From Ceriagrion tenellum (lineage: Eukaryota > Arthropoda > Insecta > Odonata > Coenagrionidae), in contig OY720634.1 in the NCBI GenBank assembly GCA_963169105.1, forward strand, positions 148,683,584 to 148,747,583: 64,000 nt of DNA. The letters run 5' to 3'. The notes beneath the pieces are model-generated. The model saw nothing but the letters and a program-made list of their open reading frames with translations, did not search any database and was not told the DNA's origin. This document shows positions 37,307-49,131 of this stretch, in pieces; position 1 is the stretch's first letter, and each line of letters opens with the position of its first letter. Position numbers and translations under genes: made by a program.

Positions 37307-39435
37307 TCGGTAATATTAATAGAATTGGTTTAATTTAAACCCTAATTTATTACAACATGAATACGAAAGAAGGAGCAAAAATACTCTCATGATCAGGCTT
37401 ACAATAAAATGAAGACCAAACATATTTATCCAATCTTGAAAATCTAGCCTCATGAACAACACAATCGTCACAGAGGGACCGAGAAGCGATGAAAAGGTTG
37501 GCACTTCCGTAGGGTAAATCGACTTCTACTTCCCAGCGATCTGATCTACTCAGTGACTTATTCTAGATCATCCACCTCTCTCCTTTAACCGAAACGTATG
37601 GGGAGAAAACATTTTTTTAACAAAACAGAAATATGACATGATTTCATACAAATTGCCAAAGATTACCGATGATTGTCAGATTTTAAACGCACAGACAGGT
37701 TTTTAGCATTACGCCTCTTCTCTTTTAGACATTGTAAAGGTGGACGAGAAAAAATTATTTTATTTCCTCCGTTAAAAAAGTATTTCCGAGGTACAATGTA
37801 TCATGAACTTAAATCCAGGCGTAAAAGTTGAAAAAGTATCATTCTCACACTATGAGGAGCTCTTTGCAACCGCTAGGCCAGTAGCGTCTCACTCACCTGA
37901 TGATTTTACTATGGAATATTCGAGGCTTTAGTATTTAAATTGACTATTCTCAGCTTTCCACGTTTTCTTACAATGTATCATTCTATGGATCAGCCTTCTT
38001 TGTTTTTATATGTGTCGCTTTACCTTTAAAAACATTGAGTTCAATCAAAACTGAGATAATAAATATCTCAGCATACGTACATTTATAAACCCACTGCTCC
38101 TTGGGCAGACTAGCGAAACACTAAAACTAAACACATGATCACATTGGCATCCTTTTTCAGTTGCAAATAGTGAAACCGGACCCGTCGATGTGGAATGTAA
38201 GGTTCCCACGAAATCGCGAATCAGCATATGCATTTGCAAATTAAATAGGTCACCTGTTGCTGATTTTAGTTGCACCCAAACCTGAACCACTTTCATGAAT
38301 GAGTGAAGGAGGCAGCGTCAGAAGCTTACGCAAGTCAAACGCGCATACTTCGTGAAAGGTCCGAAAGTATTCACGCACCCACACACACATTCTTCTTAGA
38401 GGGACTTTATTTGAAAAGTCCTTGGTCTCGTTTCGGCCTTTTTAGCCTTAATCCAGAATCGTTTCTGCACAGACACGTACCCGCTATTCCAGAGGTAAAA
38501 CGCAAAAAGAAGTCACGACAACTCTGGATACTAGATTTATTGCGGAAAACATTACGCCAGCACGGGAAGGGTATGTCCTGCTTGCTAGAGGCACATGAAA
38601 AAGGAAGAGAAAAGATTGCGCACGACTGCGATTTCGAGGAGGATCGTGCGAAAAGGGCTTTTAGGAATTTTCCCAGACATTCCCATAGTATTTGCTCCAG
38701 AGCTTAGCAAATAATGCAGTAAAACATTCTAATGATACGCAAAAAATAAATCGTTTTATTAAAGTCAGGTCATATCAGGCCATGATGTTAAGTAGGTTCT
38801 CTCTTTATTATCACAATAAACCAGTAATTATATCACTCAAAGCACCTTAATACTATGCAAGGACGTATAAATACATTCATTTGTTTTAAAAATTAATAAA
38901 TGATTATTGAGAATAGTAACAACGATTTCATTACGTTATTTAAACTATGACTTCGTAAGCTACTGTTCTTTTTTCAGCTTGTCCTCAAAATCGAATAGTA
39001 ACGGAATCGTAAAGAATTTGTCAGTACAACCTTAATTGAAATAATTGTTTCTAGCACTTGTCAAAGTAATATACGAAGATCTTCTTTGCCAATAGTTCCT
39101 AAGATTGGAAGTTAATAAAAATACGAAATACAGCTTGCCTCATGCCACACTTTCAATCCCCAACAAGACAACTTTGAGCAGCATGGTATTGAAAAGAGTC
39201 TACATCCATTGTTAATGAGCCCGTTAAAGATTGGAAGAATGCATGAAAAAGAATATAACTATCATATATTCTCATCATATTTTTCCTACACGGAAAAAAG
39301 TAATAAAGACTCAAACATCCGTAAAATATTTGATTCCTAAGGAGAGGGGCTCGTAATACAACTCCAGCACGAGCAACTCAAAGACGTAAGTGATGATCAG
39401 TCTACGGTCCACGTACCTCGGCGCTCAGAGAGATT

Positions 39436-39462
39436 ATTAGGGCAGGGTGGGGGCGGGGGAGG
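39436..39462 (+). other. G-quadruplex motif
   Basis: GGGCAGGGTGGGGGCGGGGG has four G runs of three to five with loops of two, one and one bases. The surroundings are not otherwise GC-rich. Confidence 0.5.
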
Positions 39463-40931
39463 ACTTAACAAAGCAGCCATTCCCCCGCAGGGAGCGCGTA
39501 TCTTAGGCCATTGTATTATTTTTCGTTCCACTCCCCCTATTACTTCAAGGGCGGGAAAATCCCTTTTCAAATCAGTCAGTCACGATTCGAGACAGAGCCT
39601 TTCGCCTTTATTGGATATCCGCCGCCATCGTGAGTCCCATTTTTATTCAAGACGGCGTAGCTTTTTATCAAATTAACCTTTTTTACCTAAAAAAAATCTC
39701 CTTTTGACTCGCTACCTCTTTCATGATTGAAATGGGAGCTTTCACTAATAGGCTGGGTCAGCTATTATTACTAAAATCGAGTAAAAAAATTCAACCAACC
39801 CCTGTTCAAAACTTTAATGGAGCCTTTAGGTCTCATGAATATCATAGATGCTAATAAAATGAGATATTGGCCAAAATGAATATGACGTTCCATTCAGCTT
39901 AAAAATTATTCCAAATAAAAACAGAGCTCTAGATACTAAAACTTTAACCGGACACAAATTAGTGCTTTTAGTAACGTTTATTTGAAAACAAGTGGGAAAA
40001 CACATTAAAAATCTTAGCGGGGAAGTATTTTGAGACCACTATTTATCGATTGAGAAGCTGAAAGGTCCACAGGTAAAAAAACGAAAGAGAGAGGAGCAGA
40101 TCATATATCGAGTACGCGGCGAATAATTGGGATTGTAAACAGACTGGCCTCATGTGCGGTGTAATAAAAACAAAGAAAAAAGCATCACACTTCACTAAAA
40201 CCTTACGGGCTCACACAGTGTAACGCAGTCAAATAAAGGTGATGAAAGAGGATGGAAGCCGAGAGAGACTCTGAGACTACAGGACTCGCTAAGAATAATT
40301 TTCATTATTCCGATGATACAAGTTTCAGTGTGACACACGGTAGACATCATTTCTCCTCCGAACCATACCTCTAGAACTGAAGAGGCGACAACATACGAGA
40401 GAGATTGCCGAACTAATAAGCATAAAAAATCCCGCTTTCAATGCACCGTCAGTGACTATATCACAACCAGATTGGGGCACTGACATACTCCTTTTAATAC
40501 AGTTCCCGCACTGCCATACGCCAAGGTGGCGGCTCACAAAGTAACATGCAAAGATGTTGAGATTATTTTACAGAAGAGAAGGGCGTAGATATGTGCGTAG
40601 AACAAAAGAAGCTCTTCATTGTCACCAAAATTATTTAATGCTCAAAAGTAACTGGAGCTCTCAGTCTGATGTAATACTTACATTACAGACATCAAATCGC
40701 CCATCAGTAAAAAAAAATTGGAGAAATTATTCAAATACTTACAACTACGTCTTAAAATAGTCAGCGAATAAGATATCATAAAGTAACAAACAACAGCTCT
40801 TTTCTTTGGAATCAAGTTTCTTTTACTCACGGAATATGAAATGGGACGGAAATTTCATCTCAACACACCTCTTAGAAGAAGGCACAAGAGTCGATCAAGA
40901 TAACTCATTCTATCCGGGCGAAAGTTAAAGG

Positions 40932-41101
40932 TGGATTCTTCTCGGATTGGGCACTGGGTCAGGTCCTCGATCTCCACCGAGGCTTCGTTGTGCGTCACAC
41001 GCATCTTCTTCAGAACCTTGAAGACGATGGACGACTCGATCATCAACTGGTCAGCGGAGGAGGACCTGACCCGATGTTCACCTCGAGAAGGCTCTAGATT
41101 C
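40932..41101. repeat. Degenerate snapback with a hammerhead-like core
   Basis: GGGTCAGGTCCTC at 40956-40968 is exactly complementary to GAGGACCTGACCC at 41060-41072, and weaker similarity extends outward to about 40932 and 41101. On the minus strand the interior has CTGAAGA, a TGCGT-GTG-ACGCA stem-loop, then CGAAG. This is a decayed version of the CTGATGA-stem-GAAAC order. Both strands are open over this stretch, but the peptide resembles no family I know. Confidence 0.45.
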
Positions 41102-41974
41102 CATAATATAATGATTAAGCATCCCATAATACAAACACTATAGCAGCAACAATTCCGTTTAATATCCAAACCTAATATATTTCAAACAATTCCTTAATAA
41201 TCAAAATATTTATGGATAAAGTTCACTTGAACAATGTAGTTCACAGGACAATCCAATATAAATTCGTAGAAACAACAGGTCAAAAAGCCCTTTTCCAAAA
41301 ATCTTAAGGATCAATTTCGATACTCATCAATAGTCGGGACGCGGCTGAGTCAATGAGGCGTACTCCTCTCATACTTCTCCATTGCTTTCAAAGCCGATTT
41401 TTCATGACCCACAAATTTCTTAAACTTAAAGAGTAATTAGTGACCTCATTAGCCACATTCCCAAACCATCACGACAATATATATTCATGTTCATAATGAC
41501 TAACGTAATGAATTAAGTCAGTTCGAGGAAAAAAGCATAACTCATCGAGACTTGGACAGCACCACTCTGAAAAAACTGCCTGGGTTTAATTAATATATAT
41601 ATAAAGAGGAGCAACTTTTTAGTTCACCGGGGTGAGCAGAGCCGAGGTCGGTCACTTTCATGTTCGCTGTATCTCCCGAATGATAATTCAATCTTCAAAT
41701 GAATCGAAATGCGTAATTCGACGGCTGACAGCGCCCCTGATCACTGAAATGGCAGTTGTACAGCTCGCGAGCGGTTGGGAACACGGGATGAGAACGTGCG
41801 CGCCTTGGGAAACGATGATGGCGCGGGATTGTGGAGCACTGCGACCAAAAGGGAGTAAAAATACTCGATGTTATCTTTTCGTTAGTGTTTTTAAAAAATA
41901 GTGCTTTAACTGATGCCATGCCTTTGCTAGTCAGAAACAAAATTAAGGTACGATATAAGCAGAAATCGACTGAG

Positions 41975-42063
41975 TCAATGACATGTTTGTAATTTTCAAT
42001 ATGCCTTCTTATGCAGACGACCGGTTTCATCGCATAGGCCACATCTTCAGGTACGTTTTCAAG
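41975..42063 (-). repeat. Hammerhead-like retroelement terminus, minus copy
   Basis: The minus strand reads CCTGAAGATGTGGCCTATGC, then GATGAAACCGGTCGTCTGCA and TAAGAAGG. ACCGGTC forms the self-complementary stem III plus cleavage C of a hammerhead layout. The motif CTGAAGA deviates from CTGATGA by one base. About 75% of positions match an oppositely oriented copy at 42585-42665, so the two form a large inverted pair about 520 bp apart. Confidence 0.5.
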
Positions 42064-42584
42064 TCAGGTATACATTATATATCAACAACAGAAACATGAA
42101 AATTACGTCCTCTTAAAACAGTGAATAAAATAGCTAAACAACTTCAAATTTAAATATTAAATTTCCATTCCAAGTATTTATTCCATCCAAATACTTGAAT
42201 ATCAACCATCACAAAAATATCGAAGAAATTTTTCAACTAGTAAACCTAAACGTATTACCAGTCATGATCTTAATTACCGTAATAACTACACCGAAGTAAA
42301 TAATCAATAATAATACAGACTAAACGCAAAAGTAGAGAATTGCCTTTTTTCTTAACTTTCTACTGGCAATTTCCTAAACTACATGCGTATGGTAGCTTGT
42401 GCCAGCTTTCCTGCTTGAAGTTAAGCAGTCATCGTTTCGGCAGACAGTGGTTTCACTCAGTAGAATATAAAGTACGATAGTAGAGAGAGGGTGGGTAAAT
42501 GGGGAGGGGTTGAAAGCAGAAAATGGCTCCCAATAAGACCTTCAATCTCCCGTCTCCCGATTATGGATAAATATACTGTACCAG

Positions 42585-42665
42585 ACTTGAAAATATACCG
42601 GAGGGTGTTGCCTATGCAATTAAACCGGTCGTCTGCAAATAAAACCATTTTGACAATTATGAAGG
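42585..42665 (+). repeat. Hammerhead-like retroelement terminus, plus copy
   Basis: The plus strand has ACTTGAAAATATACC, then TTGCCTATGCAATTAAACCG and GTCGTCTGCAAATAAAACC. It aligns with the minus copy at 41975-42063. Its CTGAAGA half is eroded (CCGGAGG) and GAAAC has become TAAAC, while ACCGGTCGTCTGCA is exact. AAATAAAA follows, as in other members. Confidence 0.5.
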
Positions 42666-42689
42666 AAATGATAAATATTGTTAAAATTT

Positions 42690-42775
42690 GAAAATTATAA
42701 ATAAAATAAGAATGAAAATTATAAATATAGGTATATAAAAAATAAAAAAATTAAAATATATAAAGTATAACTGAG
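42690..42775. repeat. AT-rich low-complexity run
   Basis: ATAAATAAAATAAGAATGAA, AAATTATAAATATAGG and AAAAAATAAAAAAATTAAAA dominate. It lies directly beyond the plus-strand hammerhead-like terminus and may be its eroded A-rich tail. Confidence 0.5.
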
Positions 42776-43654
42776 ACCGTTAAGATAGTTTTCACCATTT
42801 TACGTCTGAAAATATCGAGATCATGAGCACATTAGTACACGAATATACTTTTTTATCTAATTTCAACCGTAGCAGCTGATTGTAATGCTATTTCTGGTAG
42901 ATTGATACAATTTGACTACAATATTAGATTAAATGAACCAGTAAATGACTCAAAAAAGAGGATTTACAGGGACCTATTAGCTACCACACTATTTCCTAGG
43001 AGAATTAGCTTCCCATGGACAGTTTGTCATCACGATTGTTTTTAAATTAGAGCGAAAAAAAACTGTTTGCCCCTTGTTTCACCTATTCTCACATGGAGCA
43101 CCTAGAAATTACTTACTCAATTTGTTAATAGAGATTAAGCATGATTTGGTTGCTTGGCTGCACTAAAGGACACCTTTTCTCAAAGTACACAAAATGTGTA
43201 TAAAGAAACTTCTTAATTATTAACGGTAGAAACACCAGAAGGCGCCGACATATCTTCCGAGTACCAGAAGAGTAGTTAGCGTCTTGAGACAAGAAACTTG
43301 AGAAAGCAGCTGGTACTTGCGAATAATCTTCTTTAAGCATGGGTATGTAACGTAATTTGGCCATAAATATTATGAATAAATTAATATTTTTTCATCATTT
43401 GCAATTTAATAGATAGATTATTATGATCCCGCGTTAATTCCATCACCTCGTATCTATTTCTACCGAAGTTTTTAGCGTTAAAACCCCACAGCAGATCCAT
43501 GCGATCAACATCACAAATTTTAACTATTTCATTTTCACCGTGTTATCGCATCATACGGTCTCATCAACTCTCTTCTGCGCTTCCGTTGAATAAAAAGGAG
43601 ACGACAGAACGTGAGAGAAAAATTTACCCAGTTGCTTATAATACACAATTGTCT

Positions 43655-43735
43655 AGGATTAGATACGATCCCAGACCCCTCGATCTCGCGCCGAGTGCTC
43701 TAGCCTATTAAGCTACCTATGCGTCCTCTGCCACT
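43655..43735 (-). repeat. tRNA-derived SINE or tRNA pseudogene
   Basis: The minus strand has ATAGGTAGCTTAATAGGCTA followed by GAGCACTCGGCG, a near-perfect A box (TAGCTTAATAGG) with D-arm context. About 30 bases later comes GGGGTCTGGGATCGTATC in B-box position. The B box is degenerate and the acceptor stem is not evident, so a working tRNA gene is unlikely. Confidence 0.45.
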
Positions 43736-45536
43736 GTGAATCCCACGGGGGCTTTAAGAAAAGAGTTGCCCTCAAAGGTACCGTTATTATAATTCCATAG
43801 ACACGCGTGCGAGCCCTAAGCACTATTGTCCACTATGTAAAGCCCAACTTTATACACAAAGGTGTTCACTTAGACAAATTCAAAGATCGGCGGAACTGGC
43901 CGCACAGTTACTTTAAAGGAGAATGATTTTTCCACTGTGAATTTCATACAATTTTGTGACAACTAGCGCGTGCGTTAAAGTTAATGCGCGTCCATATTCA
44001 CAGTTTTTTGAAGTAATATCGGAGGAGACCGTGAAGGTCCACCACCTCGTCCACTCCTCCCGTCGCCAAGGTGTTACCCAATTAATCAAGCTCAGTCGGC
44101 GTCAGAAGAAGCGCCCGTTTGTCACCCACCGCAACGGCCGGCAACCTCTCGCCGGCTTTTCCCCTCTAATCCCCACTCACTCAAATGGAAACAGCTAACA
44201 GCCACTCCCACCTTACTCGTCGTATTTTTCAATAGCATGCAAACAAATACCAGTTGCGAACCTCGGAACAGGAACTCAAGCTGTGCAAAGACGTTGAGGG
44301 CGCAAAATAATGTAAGGAGCTTATGAAAAGCCTGAAACATCGGCCACTTAAAGTTTATGACGATTCAACACATTTCTCCACAACTGCTGGAAGAACCGTT
44401 TCGGATGAGACGACATTGAGACATGTTTAGCTCGTGCGATTGCACCGACTATGAACAAAAAATGCATCGTTAATTACCACCAAGGGCTAACCCTCCAAAA
44501 GATTTTGATAATGAGAGGCGTTCCAGGAGCCCAGCATGTCTACATTGTGAGAGCCGACTTCATTCACAAAAACAAGCCAATATAAATGGCGCAAGCTGAA
44601 AAGAAAAAACTTATAGGCATTAATCACGGTCAAGATAAATCGTACCGTCATTGCCTGTACCCAGAAGAGACTACACTGGAACAAATTGCTCTATCATACG
44701 TCCAAATCGAAAATATTGCAACGAATAAAATGATAGACAATCATAATCCAATAACATGGATGCAACTCGGAATTACCAGTCATCACCAATAATGATTTTT
44801 ATTTGAGAATACGGACGGTAGAAGCGAGCTGTTCCTGTCACAAGAGACTGGCCGATCTGATGTCAAGAAAGTATTCATCGGCCGTAAACGTCCGGGAGTC
44901 ATACAATGAATGCTGACCACACCAAGTGTAGTTAAGAAAATTAGAGGTAGATTTGACTGCTCTTTCATGCTCCGATGGAGAATAACACACTGGCATATGT
45001 ATGCACATATATGATGCATCAAACAGCACACTACCAAGTATACAGATATTTTCAGTACAATTTTATCCTATCCCCTTCAAGATTTTCTTGAGTCTATTTT
45101 TTTCTTGCTTTTAATGTAAAAATATGAATATGTATGTTTGCATTAGACGTGTGACTCGTAGAGTATAAATTAAAATTGCATGGTATGAGGTATGGGAGCC
45201 CCAGCTCAGGTTAGCGTCAGTGGCTTTTAAAATGCATACATTGATGCGCATTTGTTAATTTACATTGCATAAACAAATTATCTATGTATATCTATCTATT
45301 AATTTACCATTAACAAGTTAACAATAGAATTTTAATTTTGCTCCAAATAATGGACAATCGTTTTCTTTTTAAGATGGACTAATTCCGCTTAGGGGTTCTC
45401 AATTTCTCCAGCAATTGGCAATATCCTTGAAGAGAAAAAAAACACCAAGGGCTGTATATTGTGCACGAACGCATTCAATTTTCTAGGAGCAAATACGTAG
45501 TCAAAGAGATAATCCAGAAAACTTACACTACAAGAG

Positions 45537-45602
45537 GATCGCTCTCACTGATGTGAACTGGCAGAGTGATAGCATAGTGCTATCGCCAGTGGGAGCGATC
45601 CC
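45537..45602. repeat. Short imperfect hairpin
   Basis: GGATCGCTCTCACTG and CCAGTGGGAGCGATCC flank a segment containing GATAGCATAGTGCTATC, itself an inverted repeat, so the piece could form a two-tier hairpin. CGGGATTCGAATCG about 100 bases on (near 45700) resembles a B box and may be part of the same small element. No family is assigned. Confidence 0.4.
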
Positions 45603-46974
45603 CCGCCCACCAAGGATAGAGGCCCTCTATTAGGAACAATAAAATTGTGGATAATACAGTGCCTCTAGCCAAGGACACTCACAGGCGCCATCACACGGCG
45701 ACGGGATTCGAATCGAGGCAAAAACGACGTCGTTCGAGTGACGGTGTGAAAAATGGTGTCCACTCCGAATTCACACGCGGCCAGAGAAATTCTTGCGGTT
45801 ACGCCACCAGACAGTTGCCCTAATTCTTTGAAAAAACACAATAGAATTTTCTGAGGATGGAGTGTTTTCCAAAATGCAAGACACGAAGTTTCCGCTATTC
45901 CATTTTTTTCGGGCGAGCTGAGAAAAGAATACCATTCTCATTTCGCGGCCTTCTGTCAAGTGAAGGGGGCAGCAGAAAAAAGCAGATAATAAGTTTGGTG
46001 TTACCGGGAAATCTATTCTATAGCAAAGGTAAATGATATGGAATTCAATCATCAGACGATTGCATTGTAAGCCTTAAGCCTAACATTCACAACTATCTCA
46101 CAGAGGTTGTAAACAATATTTACTTTGCGCAAAAGTTCAAGGAAAAACAAAAGATACATAAGAACACGAAAGACAATACACCATACGTTCTTAGCACCAG
46201 AAGCAACCTACAAAAAGGTCTTAGCCAATTTTCTCGCGCAATATAAGATAATCTACACTGGCAAATATACCTAACATAAGCAATTAATAGCAATACTAAT
46301 AATCCATATTTCTATACCATATTATGTCTAGAATTTAAAAATTCAATGTAAGGAAATTTTGAAATTAACATATTCAAAAATCGAAGGACTACATGAGAGC
46401 TTAACATGCAATTCGCATTAATCTCCAAGACAAACATTGAAAAATGAATAATTTAAGTCATTCCGAACCCCTTTCAAATGGCACAACTTTATTTTAAGCA
46501 TATTTTGAGCAACGCTGCCAGGTTCATGCACCACATACACGGTATCTCCACATCACGGAAGACGTGTCGCGACGTAGGTACCACTGGTACCAGTGCATAA
46601 CTTGGGTAGGCGCATAACTTGTATATTCGAACGCAGCCAACTTTCGGTGGTGGAAGTTTGCGTCGCTGGAGGAACCGGAATGTTGAATTAAGATAAATTA
46701 GGCAAACAAAATGAAAATGAGTATACCGTTGCACTGTTAAAAAACGGAATGAGTAAATTAATTTGTTAATTTCTTCTCCATTAGGTCTCATGGATGCAGG
46801 AATTACAATTGCACTTGAAACTTACCACTAGATTTTCACTTGCTCCTTGCGATTCCTGGAGAGAGTTAAAACAATAGTTACAACTGTAACTGCCAAGCGT
46901 TTGGGTGGAATACATAATGAAAATGGAAATGGGGGTGTCAAGTTCTCCCTCCCATGGCGGAGTGAAGCCATGAG

Positions 46975-47345
46975 GTTCCGAGCCGGAGAAAAAAAATGAG
47001 AGTACCCTGCGTTATCCACAGGCGAGGCAAGACGTCAAAAACAGACGCGCCAGCGCAGAAAACGACCTCCCGGGGAACGATCCCCGCGAGGATTTCACCC
47101 CACGCCAGACCTCCCAGCCCCACGACGATCCGGCACATCCTTCACCGCAGCTCGCGAGAGCATCGCCGTTCCTCCTCTTCCGCCACCCATTTAAGTTGCT
47201 CATCCCCCTTCACCTCTCCGCGAGTTACACACTTCTCCGCCAACAACCCCACTAAGCGCATGTATCACTCACGGCCAGCAACCCATGTCTCCTCCCCGCC
47301 ACCGCCGGGCTCGGAGCATACGCTCCCAGGGTCCGCTCACAGGGC
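46975..47345. promoter_or_regulatory. CpG-rich region abutting the retrotransposon at 47349
   Basis: CpG-dense sequence (GACGCGCCAGCGCAG, GATCCCCGCGAGG, CGGCACATCC, CAGCTCGCGAGAGCATCGCC). It ends exactly where the hexamer tail of the non-LTR element begins, so the element inserted into or beside an island. About 120 bp to the left is a splice-bounded 30-base segment (46826-46855, minus). Confidence 0.3.
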
Positions 47346-48118
47346 AACGCATCTACATCTACATAGTACCCTACGAGCCGCCGCATAGGCGTGTAGCAGG
47401 GGGTGTTAGGTCACCAGCCGTGTAAAGATGTAAGTTTTTGGGAGATGAAATGGTGACATGTATTATAGGAGTGTATTTAGTGGAGCTCAGTTTTTATTGT
47501 GGTCGCTTATTGTGCACGGAAAGAACGAGTTTTTGTACCTATCTGTTCGACAGAGTATCTCTCTTATTTTATCGTATCTGTCAGACCTAGAGATGTAGTG
47601 AGGCGTCACGATAATATTCTGTATCGCTCTGAAACACATAGGTACTATTTCTTAATTTCTCCAGCAGCCTAAGCCTAGCGTGTATCCTCCGAGTCTCTTG
47701 GGGCTCCCACCCGTAATCCCCGCGATATATCAGAAGTTAAGGTAATTCCAAGATATTTTAATGTATCTGAAGGTTTTATGTTTACTCCACCCATAGTATA
47801 GGTATGGCATTTTTGTGGTGACTTTCGCAGGAAGTGAACTGTGATGCATTTGCTGATATTTAATTCTAACCCCCACTCCTGGCACCACGAATGAACGTTG
47901 TTAAGGTCCGATGACAGAACTTCAAAGTCTGCGTCTTCGCTTAATTCACGGTAGATAACTGTATCGTCTGCAAATAATCTTATTTTACTGTTTCATCTAG
48001 AACTTAGGTCATTAATATAAATAATGAATAAAAGAGGGTCGAACATACTTCCTTGAGGAACACCGGATGTGGCTTCGGCCATATCAGAGCGAAAACCATC
48101 AATAACTACTTTTTGTTT

Positions 48119-48457
48119 TCAATCACTGAGAAATTTCCTTATCCAATTCACTATTTTTCTATTAATTCCGCATGATTGCAATTTATATACGAGTATTTTG
48201 GGAGAAACTTTGTCAAATGCCTTCTTCAAATCAAGGAATATCGCGTCGACTTGATTAATCGATTCACCTGATTTTAGAATATCACGAAGGAAGAGCGGAA
48301 GCTGTGTTTCCCAGGACCTGCCTTTACGGAAGCCTGCCTCTACGCAGGACCTGCCTTTAAGGAAGCCGTGCCGACTGCTATGTAAGAAGTTACGATGATT
48401 CAGGAGTGTCATAATAAACGCATGTACACACAGACACTCGCTATCCCTGAAATCCAA
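48119..48457 (-). pseudogene. Reverse transcriptase fragment (palm and fingers)
   Basis: This is the longest intact reading frame of the element at 47349-48457. The peptide carries HGFLKGRS, a second GFRKGRS, TQLPLFL and the first catalytic aspartate block VDAIFLDLKKAFDKV, then YKLQSCGI and WIRKFLSD. These are non-LTR RT domains 1 to 3. The doubled KGRS motif comes from a 33-bp direct duplication. The frame stops after FLSD, and the later RT domains are in other frames further along the minus strand. Confidence 0.8.
48312..48367. repeat. 33-bp in-frame tandem duplication inside the RT
   Basis: The sequence beginning CAGGACCTGCCTTTACGG at 48312 begins again at 48345, with a single early difference (ACGG against AAGG). 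The copies are a whole number of codons apart, so the RT frame is preserved while the HGF-KGRS motif becomes doubled. It could be a replication slip after insertion or a feature of this retroelement lineage. Confidence 0.8.
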
Positions 48458-49131
48458 AGGCAGTAGACCTACTCCAGCCTAGGTCTTTTTCCATACACAC
48501 AAGAGTTGGAATTATGATGATGATAAATAATTTGCAGAAACGGTAATTTTAACTTAAGAAGCATGTATGGTCATTTCTACTCCTAATTCAAATTTTAGGT
48601 GTCACGGTCTTTTTCGATGTCATAAAAATTATTTTAAATACCTGTTACACTGGTTATATCATTTCTCCACTCTTTTACCTAAAATTATCCATTCCAGCCA
48701 CTTCTTGGGGCCGTTTTCATTGCTGGAATTAATGCTATTCTAAACAGCGAATGAGGAGGAAATAGTAGGCTCACGATTGTATTCACTTGGTTATACTTTA
48801 CTCGTGAATTCACCTCCTTCATCTCAAGTTTAATAGAATCTAATTATTACTTGCTACCCGACTGCTGGATTCTTCACTGGACAGTTCTGGGCCAAGCCTC
48901 AATACCCCGTAATGAGCGAAACTTTCCACTCTGCCTTTCGGCGACTTATTATTTGAAGTATGTTACAACTTAATCACCTCCTTTATTTAAAGTTCATGTT
49001 ACTTTCATTCCCATTTTCCTAATGTTTCACCTAAATATTACGGAAATTTGGTACTCCATCACCAGCTCTGGCAATAATCAAACCTGAGCAAAACTAATAT
49101 AAAAAGTAATTTGACTCATGGTACTTTCAAG

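Larger units (their letters stand above)
30791..40931. other. Long stretch without an identified gene
   Basis: It contains the GC patches at 34.9 and 36.2 kb, the candidate exon at 36588 and scattered donor-like sites (32181 minus GTGAGT, 31955 minus GTAAGT) with very short open segments. Nothing matches a family I know. Confidence 0.4.
42776..46974. other. No supported gene
   Basis: Holds the SINE-like piece at 43.7 kb and the hairpin at 45.5 kb. CpG is mildly raised at 44030-44170, and the minus frame 44122-44340 begins with a hydrophobic segment but has no splice support. Confidence 0.4.
47349..48457 (-). mobile_element. 5'-truncated non-LTR retrotransposon with broken reverse transcriptase
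   Basis: Reading the minus strand from 48457, the frame shows reverse-transcriptase motifs in order. HGFLKGRS comes first, then an extra GFRKGRS, then TQL and DAIFLDLKKAFDKVS. After a shift the sequence continues SGVPQGS, LLFIIYINDL and the catalytic LFADDTVIY, ending in LGITLTSDI. It then jumps directly to the C-terminal W-E-P-type block, so about a hundred codons are missing compared with the usual layout of such polymerases. The 3' untranslated part ends in a hexamer tail that reads as CATCTACATCTACAT on the plus strand. It carries at least one stop codon after IYINDL and several frame breaks, so it is dead. The clade is probably CR1/Jockey-like by RT motif style, which is uncertain. Confidence 0.85.

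Noticed and set aside
43122..43162. 41-base minus segment between TAGTGCAG and GTAAGTAAT
   Set aside because: The borders are good, but the peptide is nondescript and no partner exon fits.
44122..44340. Signal-peptide-like MFQAFHKLLTLFCALNVFAQ frame, minus
   Set aside because: No donor of the phase needed for Duox follows and no domain is present.
45690..45720. B-box-like CGGGATTCGAATCG
   Set aside because: No A box at the right distance on either strand was convincing, so it is not called as a tRNA or SINE on its own.
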